Made by a program: the position numbers and the translations under genes. Below are positions 9,634 through 17,920 of a DNA stretch of 36,593 nucleotides, one piece after another (the stretch's first letter is position 1; each line of letters begins with the position of its first letter). Below the pieces are notes generated by a model. That model saw only the letters and a list, made by a program, of their open reading frames with translations, was not told where the DNA came from and made no database searches. The DNA comes from Acidimicrobiaceae bacterium (GTDB taxonomy: Bacteria; Actinomycetota; Acidimicrobiia; Acidimicrobiales; RAAP-2), in the NCBI GenBank assembly GCA_003153575.1, contig PLZW01000005.1:72957-109549 (forward strand). Reading direction: 5' to 3'.

Positions 9634-10422
9634 TCAGACGGGGCCGGTGCGGGACAGGAACTCCCGCACGGCGTTCGCCACATCGTGGGGCCGCTGCAGG
9701 TGGGGCGCGTGGTCGGCGTCCTCGATCACCACCATCGACGCGCTGGCACCGATGCCGGCGACCAGCCGGCGGCCGAGTTCGGTGAATTTGGCGTCGCGGG
9801 CGCCGGCCACCACCAGCACCGGTTGGTGCAACTCGTGCAGTCGCTCCCACAGAGGTTCCTGGGTCCCGGTGCCGGCCAGGCGGAGGCTCGAGGCGAGGCC
9901 GGCCGCCGAGTTGTGCTTGCGCTCGTCGAGGTCGTTGGCCGGTGCGGGCACGTCGCCGAACATCGGATTGGCCACCCACGCGTCGACGAAGGCGGCCACG
10001 GTGTCAGCCGGTGGCCCGCCGCCCGACGGGTCGAGCCGATCGGCCAAGGTGTCGTCGGCGCGCCGCCGCTCGGAGCGCGCATAGGGGTCATCGATGCCTC
10101 CCGTGCCCGACACCAGGACCAGGCGGTCCACCAGACCGGGACGGGCCAGGGCCAGGTGCAGGCAGAACCGGGCACCCATCGAGTAGCCGAGGTAGTCGCC
10201 CGCACCGCCCACCTCACCCAGCAGCTGCGCCCCCTCGGCGAGGCCGGAGCGGACAGCCGAGGAACCTCCGTGGCCGGGCAGGTCGACCAGCACCAGCTGG
10301 AGGTCGGCGGCCAGGTCGTCGGCCAACCCGCCCCACACCTGTCCGGACTGGGTGAAGCCGTGGGCCAGTACCAGTCGGGGCCCCTCGCCCCGGGTCACGG
10401 CGTGCAGCGCAGGTTCGGGCAT
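9634..10422 (-). CDS. menH: Alpha/beta hydrolase, probable SHCHC synthase (MenH)
   Basis: 262-residue alpha/beta hydrolase. It has the oxyanion HGFTQSGQVW near residue 21, the nucleophile elbow GYSMG with Ser81, the acid in AGARDAKF, and the histidine in DADHAPHLQRP. This set matches 2-succinyl-6-hydroxy-2,4-cyclohexadiene-1-carboxylate synthase, which acts after MenD, and the gene abuts menD head to head. The specific role is inferred from context plus motif similarity, since this fold is versatile. ATG at 10420-10422 lies only 11 nt from the likely menD start, so the upstream region of each gene lies within the other's coding sequence. It converges with menA across a 44-nt gap without an obvious hairpin. 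Confidence 0.82.
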   Translation of the reverse strand: MPEPALHAVTRGEGPRLVLAHGFTQSGQVWGGLADDLAADLQLVLVDLPGHGGSSAVRSGLAEGAQLLGEVGGAGDYLGYSMGARFCLHLALARPGLVDRLVLVSGTGGIDDPYARSERRRADDTLADRLDPSGGGPPADTVAAFVDAWVANPMFGDVPAPANDLDERKHNSAAGLASSLRLAGTGTQEPLWERLHELHQPVLVVAGARDAKFTELGRRLVAGIGASASMVVIEDADHAPHLQRPHDVANAVREFLSRTGPV

Positions 10423-10433
10423 AGGCGGTGCCC

Positions 10434-12248
10434 GTGAGCGTACCGAGCGACTCCCGCATCGTCGGCGATGGCGATCGCCAAGCGGCATTCGCGGCGACGC
10501 TGGTCGACGAGTGGGTGCGGTCGGGTGTCCGCCACGCCGTGATCTGCCCCGGCTCCCGGTCGACGCCGCTGGCCCTGGCCGTGGCCGCCGCGCCGCGCCT
10601 CACCCTGTGTGTGCGGCTCGATGAACGCTCGGCGGGCTTCACCGCGCTGGGCATCGGCATGGCCACGGGACGGCCGGCCGTGGTGGTGGTGACCAGTGGG
10701 ACGGCCGCCGCCGAGCTCCACGCTTCGGTGGTCGAGTCCGACCTGGCCCGGATCCCGATGCTGGTGTGCACGGCCGACCGGCCGCCCGAACTGCGCGACG
10801 TCGGCGCCCCCCAGACCATCGACCAGCACCGTCTCTTCGGCAGCGCCCCCCGGTGGTACGCCGATCCCGGAGTGCCCGACGAAGGGTCGCGGTGGTCGTG
10901 GCGGTCGCTGGGGTCGCGGGCCGTGGCCGAAGCGGTGGCGGGACCCGCGGGTCCGGGTCCGGTCCACCTGAACCTGCCGTTCCGGGAACCGCTCCTCGGC
11001 GACGCCACCGTCGGGGGGATGCCGGACGGCCGTGACGACGGCGGGCCGTGGCACCGGGTCGACGTTGCCACTCCGGCACCGTCCCCCGGGCTGGTGGAGG
11101 AACTCGTGACGTCGGGAGGATTCGTGCCGGGCACCCGGGGGCTCATCGTGGCCGGCGCCGCCTGCGGCGACCCGGACGCCGTCCTGGCCCTGGCCGAGGC
11201 CCTGTGGTGGCCGGTACTGGCCGATCCTCGATCGGGCTTGCGGAGCCGCACCGCCGGAGCCGTGGCCGCGGCCGACGGGATCCTGCGGTCGACGTTGTTT
11301 GCCGCCACCCACCGACCGGACGTCGTCCTGCGCCTCGGCGGGCGCTGGGCGTCCAAGGTGGTCACGTCGTTCCTGGCCGATCTGCCTTCCGTGGTGGTCG
11401 ACCCGAACGGCTGGACCGATCCCGAACGTGGGGCAGACCGCGTGGTGCGTTGCGACCCGACGGCGTTCTGTCGGGCCATCACCGATGCGGTGGCGACACC
11501 CGGCGGAGGTCGATCGGATCGGGATGCACCGTGGCCGAGCGAGTGGGAGGCCCGACAGGGCCGGGCCGATCACGTCATCTGGACCGAACTGCACTGGTTC
11601 CGCACCGGGGCCGAGCCGGCCCTGACCGAGCCGGCCCTCGCCCATCGCCTGTTCCAGGGCATGCCGACCGGCGGCACCCTCGTCGTCTCCTCCTCGATGC
11701 CCGTGCGCGACGTCGAGGCGTTCGGCTCACCGCGCCTCGATCCACCGCGGGTGCTGGCCAATCGGGGTGCCAACGGGATCGACGGCGTGGTCTCGACGGC
11801 CCTGGGTGTGGCCCTCGCCACCGGGCCCACGGTGGCCTTCGTGGGCGACCTGGCGTTCCTCCACGACGTGTCGGCACTGGTCGGTCCGGCCGGGGACCGG
11901 CCGGCGTTGACCGTGGTCGTGGCGGACAACGGGGGTGGCGGAATCTTCTCCTTCCTGCCCCAGGCGGACCAACTGCCGGCCGACCGCTTCGACCGCCTCT
12001 TCGGCACCCCGCAGTCGGCCGATCCGGCGGCGGTGGCCCGGGGGTTCGGATGGGACGTCGTCGAGATCGACGGCGCCGGCTGGTCGGCCGCCCTCGACGC
12101 CGCCCTCGTACCCGTCGAGGGCGGGCGGGTGGTCGTGGTGCGCTTGCCCGACCGGGCGGCCAATGTCGCCGCCCACGCCGTGATCAATGCCGCCATCGTG
12201 GCGGCGGTCGACTCGCCGGGGGGGACCGGCCCCGTCACGCCGGCGTGA
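10434..12248 (+). CDS. menD: 2-Succinyl-5-enolpyruvyl-6-hydroxy-3-cyclohexene-1-carboxylate synthase (MenD)
   Basis: 604-residue ThDP enzyme joining isochorismate and 2-oxoglutarate in menaquinone synthesis. Family marks: VICPGSRSTPLALAV near the N-terminus, the ThDP-activating glutamate in RLDERSAGF, TSGTAAAEL, TADRPPELRDVGAPQTIDQ, a central NAD-like domain, then the ThDP/Mg segment GDLAFLHD with DNGGGGIFSFLPQ. Normal length. Two in-frame GTG codons are possible (10428 and 10434). AGGCGG at 10423-10428 is placed well for the second, so I chose it; the difference is two residues. The stop lies inside a hairpin that probably ends transcription before padR. menF, supplying isochorismate, is not in this window. 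Confidence 0.95.
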   Translation: MSVPSDSRIVGDGDRQAAFAATLVDEWVRSGVRHAVICPGSRSTPLALAVAAAPRLTLCVRLDERSAGFTALGIGMATGRPAVVVVTSGTAAAELHASVVESDLARIPMLVCTADRPPELRDVGAPQTIDQHRLFGSAPRWYADPGVPDEGSRWSWRSLGSRAVAEAVAGPAGPGPVHLNLPFREPLLGDATVGGMPDGRDDGGPWHRVDVATPAPSPGLVEELVTSGGFVPGTRGLIVAGAACGDPDAVLALAEALWWPVLADPRSGLRSRTAGAVAAADGILRSTLFAATHRPDVVLRLGGRWASKVVTSFLADLPSVVVDPNGWTDPERGADRVVRCDPTAFCRAITDAVATPGGGRSDRDAPWPSEWEARQGRADHVIWTELHWFRTGAEPALTEPALAHRLFQGMPTGGTLVVSSSMPVRDVEAFGSPRLDPPRVLANRGANGIDGVVSTALGVALATGPTVAFVGDLAFLHDVSALVGPAGDRPALTVVVADNGGGGIFSFLPQADQLPADRFDRLFGTPQSADPAAVARGFGWDVVEIDGAGWSAALDAALVPVEGGRVVVVRLPDRAANVAAHAVINAAIVAAVDSPGGTGPVTPA

Positions 12249-12253
12249 TTTGC
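12235..12253 (+). terminator. Probable terminator at the end of menD
   Basis: Perfect 14-nt palindrome TCACGCCGGCGTGA (12235-12248), which folds as a 5-bp stem with a CCGG loop and is followed by TTTGC. The stem includes the menD stop codon. The T-run is short, so termination may be partial. Confidence 0.4.
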
Positions 12254-12259
12254 TACGCC

Positions 12260-12288
12260 TTGCGTTGCTACGTAAGACGTAGTATATT
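12260..12288 (+). promoter_or_regulatory. padR promoter with an inverted-repeat operator
   Basis: -35 TTGCGT (12260-12265), 17-bp spacer, -10 TATATT (12283-12288). The spacer is almost filled by a perfect inverted repeat CTACGT-AAG-ACGTAG (12268-12282). The -10 ends 6 nt before the padR ATG, so the transcript should be leaderless. A protein on the repeat would block polymerase; PadR autoregulation is the obvious inference. TGCTACG also occurs as a direct repeat at 12251 and 12266. Confidence 0.65.
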
Positions 12289-12294
12289 GGCCGG

Positions 12295-12630
12295 ATGGCC
12301 CCCAAGGAACCGGCCGGCCTCCGCCGGTCCAACGACCCGCCCGTCCTGATCCTCACGAGCTTGGCATCCGGCCCCAAGCACGGCCATGCCCTGGCCAAGG
12401 ACATCGAAGGTTTCGCAGGGGTCCACCTCGGACCCGGTGCCCTCTACGGGGCCATCACCCGCCTGGAGGAACGAGGCCTCATCGAGCCGCTGGCCTCCGA
12501 GGACCGCCGCCGGCCGTATCGGATCACCGGCGCCGGCTCGACCGCACTGGCCGACGCCGTGGCCGACATGCGGCGGATCGCCGACGTGGGCGCCACCCGG
12601 CTGGGCCTGGTGCCGAGGGTCCTGGCGTGA
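12295..12630 (+). CDS. PadR-family transcriptional regulator
   Basis: 111-residue winged-helix protein of the PadR family, typically dimeric repressors responding to small molecules. It has the family order: VLILTSLASGPKHGHALAKDI (helix 1-2), VHLGPGALYGAITRLEERGLIEPL (recognition helix and wing start), then DRRRPYRITGAGSTAL (wing) and a short C-terminal helix for dimerisation. It lies behind a strong promoter with a perfect inverted repeat in the spacer, which suggests autorepression. The stop overlaps the GTG of the next gene as GTGA, so it is co-expressed with a membrane protein, a common actinobacterial pairing. The ligand is unknown. Confidence 0.92.
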   Translation: MAPKEPAGLRRSNDPPVLILTSLASGPKHGHALAKDIEGFAGVHLGPGALYGAITRLEERGLIEPLASEDRRRPYRITGAGSTALADAVADMRRIADVGATRLGLVPRVLA

Positions 12631-13559
12631 GTCGGGACCGGGACGATCTGGCCGGACTGCTGAAGTGGTACCCGGCGTCGTGGCGCGACCGCTACGGAGC
12701 CGAGTTGGTGGCGCTGATGGAGGACGACCTCGACGGCCGCCGCCCCTCGCTCCGGTATCGGGCCTCGATGGCGGCCAGCGGGATGGGCCAGCGGGCGCGG
12801 TCGGCCGGGCTAACCGGCGACGGTGCCGCCCCTGAGGTCCGGATGCACACTGGGGCCCTGGTGGTCCTCGCCTCGTGGGCCGCGTTGCTCTTGGGCGGGG
12901 CCGGGTTCGCCAAGGCCTCCGAGCACTACAGCTACACCTTGGGGTCCGCGGGCCACGGCGTGGCGGTCACCGCCTTCGACGTAGTCACGGCGGCCGCCGT
13001 CGTCGGGGCCGTGCTGGTGCTGATGGGCGTGTCGGTTGCCCTCCCGGCCACGGTGCGGTTCCTCCGCGCCGGGGGCTGGCCGTCGGTCCGCGGACCGGTC
13101 GTGGTCGCCGTGGTGATGACAGCGGCCGTGGTCGTGGCCACCGTCGGCGTCGGGGTGTGGGCCCATCATCTGACCTTCCACCAGCGCAACGGAGGCGATG
13201 GTGGCTACGGGTTCGCCATCCTCGCCTGGGTGCTGCTGGTGGCCTCCACGGTGGCCGCCTGGACCCGGGCCGGCATCCGGGTGGCACGGCGCATCGACCT
13301 CGATCGGGGCACGCTGCGGGTCGAGGCATATCTGGCCGTGGACGTGGCCGCCGCAGTCGCCGTGACATCGGCGGCCATCGGCGTCTGGTGGATCGCCATG
13401 TCCGACGGTGCTTCCTGGTTCCTGGCCGGCACCCGGCCGGGGACCCATCCTTCGCCGGTCACCGTGCAGCTCGCCATGATCGAGGGATGGCTGGTGGCGG
13501 CGACCGCGCTGGCCCTCTACGGGGCCAGCCTCGTCATCCGCTCGCTGCGGGCCGCCTGA
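12627..13559 (+). CDS. Integral membrane protein co-transcribed with padR
   Basis: 310-residue protein of unknown function. The N-terminus carries KWYPASWRDRYGAELVALMEDDL, the YPxxWRxRYGxE-type cytoplasmic signature frequently found on membrane proteins encoded beside PadR regulators in actinobacteria and other Gram-positives. About six hydrophobic segments follow (near residues 76-95, 112-142, 155-177, 190-210, 232-255 and 277-305). There is no transporter motif. Start GTG overlaps the padR stop (GTGA). Expression is therefore probably controlled by PadR. The role, perhaps in envelope stress or drug response, is speculation. It converges with the LCP gene 48 nt downstream. Confidence 0.8.
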   Translation: MSRDRDDLAGLLKWYPASWRDRYGAELVALMEDDLDGRRPSLRYRASMAASGMGQRARSAGLTGDGAAPEVRMHTGALVVLASWAALLLGGAGFAKASEHYSYTLGSAGHGVAVTAFDVVTAAAVVGAVLVLMGVSVALPATVRFLRAGGWPSVRGPVVVAVVMTAAVVVATVGVGVWAHHLTFHQRNGGDGGYGFAILAWVLLVASTVAAWTRAGIRVARRIDLDRGTLRVEAYLAVDVAAAVAVTSAAIGVWWIAMSDGASWFLAGTRPGTHPSPVTVQLAMIEGWLVAATALALYGASLVIRSLRAA

Positions 13560-13600
13560 CCCACCTTCCGGCAGTTCTGGACCCGACAGGTGCCGGTGGG
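13560..13600. terminator. Hairpin in the convergent gap before the LCP gene
   Basis: CCGGCA (13568-13573) pairs with TGCCGG (13591-13596), and outer CCCA pairs with TGGG with a 4-nt bulge. Large loop and no T-tract, so a weak terminator candidate in the 48-nt gap. Confidence 0.3.
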
Positions 13601-13607
13601 GCGGCGG

Positions 13608-15002
13608 TCAACATGGCGTGGGGTCGAAGGACGGAGCCGAAGAGGCGGTGGGATTCGCCTGGGCCGACCCCGTGCCGGTCGACCCGGCCGGATGGGTGGT
13701 GGTGGCCGCCGGGGCGGTGGTGGTCGTCGGCGCCGGGGGCGTCAGTGTCATCGGGCTGCCGTAGGCATCGATGGGCGGGGTGATGATCGTCCCGAACGGC
13801 CCCCCGAGGAACTGAGCGATGGTGGCGGCCGCCGCGTCGGGCTGGACGACCTCGACATCGCCGGCGTAGGACGAGACGGCACCGGTGGTCGGGAGCACGT
13901 AGGACTGCAGCGACGAGCCCGAGAAGGCGTGATAGCGCTCGGCCAGGGCGAACAGGTCGCCGGCGGTCAGGTTGTCGTCCTTGGTGAAGTCGTGGACCAC
14001 CGAAGAGAGCAGCGAGTTGAGGCGTAGCGGGTTGTACGTCGACTTGGCCTTGTTGAGGGCGGACGCGATCACCAGGTTCTGGCGCTGGATCCGGCCGAGG
14101 TCCGACGTCGGATCGGAGTGCCAGTACCCGTCGGCGTAGTACTGGTAGTACCGGGAACGAGACAGGCTCAGTGCCTGCGGACCCATCAGCACCTGGCAGC
14201 CGGCGGTCGGAATGTCGAGCCCGGAGTTGTTGTCGCAGGTGCCCGTCGAGCAGTCGCGGTCCCGGGCCGGGTACGGAAAGTCGAGCGAGATCCCACCCAA
14301 GGCGTTGACGGCGTCCATCACCCCGAAGAAGCTGATGACGATGTAATGGCTGATCGGGATGCCGAACGTGTTCTCGATCGTCTTCACCAGGGCGTCGGGC
14401 CCGGCCGAGAAGGCCGCGTTGATCTTGTTCTGGGTCGACAGCTGCGAGTTGGCGGGCAGATCGGTGATGGTGACGAACGTGTCACGGGGGATCGACAGGG
14501 TCGAGGCGGTGCCGGCCTGCGGATCGACATGCACGATCTTGATGGTGTCGGATCGCTGCCCGCCGGCCGCCTGGGTGGAGCCGAACTGCTGGGCCTGGGC
14601 CGCCGACTCGCCGGCCCGGCTGTCCGAGCCGATGAGCAGGAGGTTGTAGGGGGCGCCGTTGGCGGCGGCCACGCACGTGTCGCACGGGGCCGAGCTGATC
14701 TGCCCCCACTGGTAGCGGAAGTAGCCGTAGCCGAGTCCGACGAGCAGCAGGAGGAAGGCCACCAGGAACACGAGTGCCCGCAGGATCCGCTCGCCCGCAC
14801 CGCGCCGACGACGCCTGGACTTGCGGATCTCCCGCTTCGACGGGATGGCCACGTCACCGCCGAGGATGGGACCGGCGAACCTCGGGTCGTAACCGCCGCG
14901 GCCCGAACCCGGCGTCGTGCCCCGGGGGCGGCCGGTGGGCCGGGGCGCGGGACGGCCCGACGGGCGGGACGAGCGGGGTGGTGTGGGGTCGTCGGGACTC
15001 AC
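13608..15002 (-). CDS. LytR-CpsA-Psr (LCP) family cell-wall ligase
   Basis: 464-residue type II membrane protein. A Pro/Arg-rich cytoplasmic N-terminus (1-70, ending KSRRRRR) precedes one transmembrane helix (about 74-94) and an extracellular LCP domain. LCP signatures: LLLIGSDSRAG, QRSDTIKIVHVDP, LSIPRDTFVTI, KINAAFSAG, GVMDAVNALGGI and the RSRYYQYYADG...LGRIQRQNLV arginine cluster. Family members transfer lipid-linked glycopolymers such as arabinogalactan or teichoic acids to peptidoglycan. The tail is Pro/Thr/Ser-rich and disordered and ends in Cys. Start is GTG. The upstream 146 nt to the carotenoid oxygenase stop show no clear promoter. Which polymer it attaches cannot be told. Confidence 0.92.
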   Translation of the reverse strand: MSPDDPTPPRSSRPSGRPAPRPTGRPRGTTPGSGRGGYDPRFAGPILGGDVAIPSKREIRKSRRRRRGAGERILRALVFLVAFLLLLVGLGYGYFRYQWGQISSAPCDTCVAAANGAPYNLLLIGSDSRAGESAAQAQQFGSTQAAGGQRSDTIKIVHVDPQAGTASTLSIPRDTFVTITDLPANSQLSTQNKINAAFSAGPDALVKTIENTFGIPISHYIVISFFGVMDAVNALGGISLDFPYPARDRDCSTGTCDNNSGLDIPTAGCQVLMGPQALSLSRSRYYQYYADGYWHSDPTSDLGRIQRQNLVIASALNKAKSTYNPLRLNSLLSSVVHDFTKDDNLTAGDLFALAERYHAFSGSSLQSYVLPTTGAVSSYAGDVEVVQPDAAAATIAQFLGGPFGTIITPPIDAYGSPMTLTPPAPTTTTAPAATTTHPAGSTGTGSAQANPTASSAPSFDPTPC

Positions 15003-15148
15003 GAGGGTGGTGTGGGGTGTGGAGGCGTGTCGGGCGGGACGCCCGGCAACCGGGGCCGGCGGAGCCGGTCAGGTCCGAGGGGACAGTTTCCCATGGCCGG
15101 CCGCCGACCTGGTGTCACCACCACGATCGGCCCCCGCCGTCCGACGCA

Positions 15149-16495
15149 TCAGGAGTCCGACGGCACCCACGACCCGTGGAAGCCGAACGGCACCCGGACG
15201 GGGAGATGGACAGTGGCCACCGGGGGACCGGCGAACGAGGTGGCGTCGAGGATGACCAGATCGCTTGCGTCGCGGGCGGCGTCGTGGACGACCGACAGCA
15301 CCCATCCCTCGTCTTCGGCATTGCCGTCGGCGGCCCGGACGAACACCGGCTCACCGGGGGAACGCCCCTCGCCGGGATCGAAGCGCACCGACTCGTCGCG
15401 GGCCAGGTCGTACTTCACGAGCCCCTCGAAGGCGGGCTGGACGGGGTCGCTGCCGGTGCGCACGCAGTACCCGTAGCGGTGCGGGGAGCCCACCACGGAC
15501 GGGTCGATCCGCGGGAATTCGACCGGCGTGTCGTCGAGCGCTTCCTCGTGCAGGCGATTGGCCACCGGGTCGACGGTCCAGCGGTGGAGCGACGGGAGGC
15601 TGTGGGTGATCGCCTCACCGGGTCCCGTCTCGAAGACGGCGTCGTAGCGCACGACGTCGAGCACGATCCGGTCGTCGTCGTCGAACGCGTTGAGGACGTG
15701 GAACACGTAGCTCGGGTCCATGGTGATCCACCGCACGTCGTCGCCCCGTCCGTTGCGGGGCATGACCCCGACCCGCGCCCCGGCCTCGGGCATCCAGCGG
15801 AACGGGAGGGACCGTCCTTGGGCTGCCATCGACAGGTCGAAGACGACGGGCTGGTCGAAGAAGACGGCCCGGGTGGTGGTCAGCCCGAAGTCGTGGATCA
15901 TCGTGGCCCGGGGGATGTCGAGCGCTTCAGTGGTGGTCAACTGTCCCGTGGAGTCGACGACGTGATAGCGGAGGAACGGTGGGCCGAACAGGTCGACGCC
16001 GAAGAAGACGAGCTCGCCGGTGACCGGGTCGACCTTGGGGTGGGCGGTCATCGGCGTCGACAGTGTCGAGTCGAAGTCGTGGATCCGGGCCCGGCCCAGA
16101 TCGGGGGAGAGGGCGTGGGGGAACCCCGACTCGACCAGGGCCAGGGTCGTGCCGGCGTGGCGGATGACGTGGGTGTTGGCCGGACCGTCGATGGGCTCGC
16201 TCGGCCCGACGGGCGGGTCGGTCGCCACCTTGGCCGCCAGGCTGCGGGTGCGGACCCAGCGGTTGCGGTAGCCGGTGGCTCTGCCACCGGCCAGCGAGAT
16301 GGCGTGGACCATACCGTCGCCCGCGAACCAGTGGTAGTCCGCCGGATCGGCGGGCGGCGCCACCGGGTTGGGGCCGTTGCGCAGCAGCCGTCCCTCGAGG
16401 TCGGGCGGAACCACCCCGGTGACCTCGAGCACATGGTCGTCGCTCCGCTCCTCCAACACCGGGGCGAAGTTGCCTTCGAGATACGGGTTCACCAT
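15149..16495 (-). CDS. Carotenoid cleavage oxygenase (RPE65/CCD family)
   Basis: 448-residue seven-bladed-propeller non-heme iron dioxygenase. It opens with NPYLEGNFAPV and GRLLRNGPNP, then HWFAGDGMVHA. The four iron-ligand histidines are readable: His152 (TAHPKVD), His201 (MIHDFGLT), His266 (YVFHVLNAFDD) and His440 (GFHGSWVP), so the active site is intact. Substrate could be a carotenoid, apocarotenoid or stilbene; no carotenoid synthesis gene is nearby to decide. ATG at 16493-16495 is chosen because GGAGGG lies 8 nt upstream; an upstream extension in frame has no site. It diverges from tyrS across 91 nt. Confidence 0.92.
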   Translation of the reverse strand: MVNPYLEGNFAPVLEERSDDHVLEVTGVVPPDLEGRLLRNGPNPVAPPADPADYHWFAGDGMVHAISLAGGRATGYRNRWVRTRSLAAKVATDPPVGPSEPIDGPANTHVIRHAGTTLALVESGFPHALSPDLGRARIHDFDSTLSTPMTAHPKVDPVTGELVFFGVDLFGPPFLRYHVVDSTGQLTTTEALDIPRATMIHDFGLTTTRAVFFDQPVVFDLSMAAQGRSLPFRWMPEAGARVGVMPRNGRGDDVRWITMDPSYVFHVLNAFDDDDRIVLDVVRYDAVFETGPGEAITHSLPSLHRWTVDPVANRLHEEALDDTPVEFPRIDPSVVGSPHRYGYCVRTGSDPVQPAFEGLVKYDLARDESVRFDPGEGRSPGEPVFVRAADGNAEDEGWVLSVVHDAARDASDLVILDATSFAGPPVATVHLPVRVPFGFHGSWVPSDS

Positions 16496-16586
16496 GGTCC
16501 ATGCCCTCCGGTCGGGGCCCCGGTGGTCGGGCCGGCAGGGCGATCGTAGCGTCCGGCTCCCGGCCTCCGGCATGGCAGGCTGTGGC
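16496..16586. promoter_or_regulatory. Divergent region between the carotenoid oxygenase and tyrS
   Basis: Holds the oxygenase ribosome-binding site (GGAGGG on the minus strand at 16504-16509) and a plus-strand -10-like TAGCGT at 16547-16552 for tyrS. Too short for a T-box leader, and none is seen. Confidence 0.3.
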
Positions 16587-17873
16587 ATGGCCGACTTCGC
16601 AGACGACCTCCGTTTCCGCGGGTTGATTCACCAGATGACCGACCCCGGGCTGGGCGCGCGCCTCGACGGCGCCCCCATGACCGCGTACACCGGGTTCGAC
16701 CCCACCGCCGACTCCCTCCACGTCGGCCACCTCCTGCAGGTGTGCACGCTGCGCCGCATGCAGGAGGCCGGCCACCGACCGATCGCGCTGGCCGGGGGTG
16801 GCACCGGGTTCGTCGGCGATCCCGGTGGCAGGTCGGAGGAGCGCTCGCTCCTGACCGAGGAGCAGCTCGAGGCCAACCTCGCCGGGATCCACGGCCAGCT
16901 CGCCAAGTTCGTCGAGTTCGGGCCCGCCGGTGGCGACTCGGGCGCGCAACTGGTCAACAACGCCGACTGGCTCAAGCCGATGTCGTTGTTCACATTCCTG
17001 CGCGACGTCGGCAAGCACTTCACGGTCAACCAGATGGTCGCCAAGGACTCGGTGAAATCCCGCCTCGCCCGCGCCGACCAGGGAATCTCCTACACCGAGT
17101 TCAGCTACATGCTCCTGCAGGCCTACGACTTCCTGCAGCTCTTCGACGACCACGGCTGCACCCTCCAGATCGGCGGAAGCGATCAGTGGGGGAACATCAC
17201 GATGGGCATCGAGCTGATCCGCAAGGTCCGACAACGCGAAGCCTTCGGTCTGACGACCCCGCTGGTATTGAAGGCCGACGGGACGAAGTTCGGCAAGACC
17301 GAGTCGGGGGCCGTGTGGCTGGACGCGGCCCGCACGTCGCCGTACCAGCTCTACCAGTTCTTCTTGCGCAGCGAGGATGGCATGGTCGGCCCCTACCTCC
17401 GCTACTTCACCTTCCTGTCCCACGACGAGATCGGCGCCCTCGACGCGGCCACGGCCGAACACCCGGAACGACGCGAGGCCCACCGGGTGCTGGCCCGCCA
17501 GGTGTGCACCCTGGTCCACGGCGCAGACGAGACGGCGCGGGCCGAGCACGCCGCCGCGGCACTGTTCGGGGGCGAGTTGGCGGACCTCGACGAGCGCACC
17601 CTGCTCGACGTGTTCGCCGACGCCCCGTCGACCGACCTTCCGGCGACCCGGCTGGACGGCGGGGGCTACCTCCTGGTCGACCTCCTGGCCGAGACGGGAC
17701 TGGTCCCGTCCAAGAGCCAGGCGCGCACCACCGTCACCCAGGGCGGCGCCTACGTGAACAACATCCGCGAAGGCGACGTCGACCGACGGCTGACCCCGGC
17801 GGACCTGGTTGCCGGGCACTACCTCGTCCTCCGCCGGGGCAAGAAGGACCACCGCCTGGTGCGTTTCGACTGA
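16587..17873 (+). CDS. tyrS: Tyrosyl-tRNA synthetase
   Basis: 428-residue class I aminoacyl-tRNA synthetase charging tRNA-Tyr. The Rossmann core shows TAYTGFDPTADSLHVGH, with the HIGH-type motif at residues 45-48, tyrosine-pocket residues in YTEFSYMLLQAYDF, GGSDQWGN, and the KMSKS-type loop KFGKT at 234-238. A C-terminal S4 RNA-binding domain follows from about 360 (LLAETGLVPSKSQARTTVTQGG and GKKDHRLVRFD). Length is typical. ATG at 16587 is preferred; an in-frame ATG at 16572 would add five residues. Followed after 47 nt by the DUF3151 gene with its own promoter. Confidence 0.97.
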   Translation: MADFADDLRFRGLIHQMTDPGLGARLDGAPMTAYTGFDPTADSLHVGHLLQVCTLRRMQEAGHRPIALAGGGTGFVGDPGGRSEERSLLTEEQLEANLAGIHGQLAKFVEFGPAGGDSGAQLVNNADWLKPMSLFTFLRDVGKHFTVNQMVAKDSVKSRLARADQGISYTEFSYMLLQAYDFLQLFDDHGCTLQIGGSDQWGNITMGIELIRKVRQREAFGLTTPLVLKADGTKFGKTESGAVWLDAARTSPYQLYQFFLRSEDGMVGPYLRYFTFLSHDEIGALDAATAEHPERREAHRVLARQVCTLVHGADETARAEHAAAALFGGELADLDERTLLDVFADAPSTDLPATRLDGGGYLLVDLLAETGLVPSKSQARTTVTQGGAYVNNIREGDVDRRLTPADLVAGHYLVLRRGKKDHRLVRFD

Positions 17874-17907
17874 GGCCGCCCGCGGGGGGAGCCCACGGGG
17901 CGGGTCC

Positions 17908-17913
17908 TACACT
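17908..17913 (+). promoter_or_regulatory. Putative -10 element of the DUF3151 gene (leaderless)
   Basis: TACACT ends 7 nt before the ATG at 17921; no Shine-Dalgarno or clear -35. The GC-rich stretch just upstream can pair CCGCCC (17876-17881) with GGGCGG (17898-17903), possibly a weak tyrS terminator. Confidence 0.4.
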
Positions 17914-17920
17914 GACGGCC

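Noticed and set aside
16496..16586. Possible T-box leader before tyrS
   Set aside because: The gap is only 91 nt and lacks the T-box sequence and a terminator/antiterminator pair.
15927..17852. A 641-residue minus-strand frame antisense to tyrS
   Set aside because: tyrS is complete with its motifs on the plus strand; the antisense frame has no recognisable domain.
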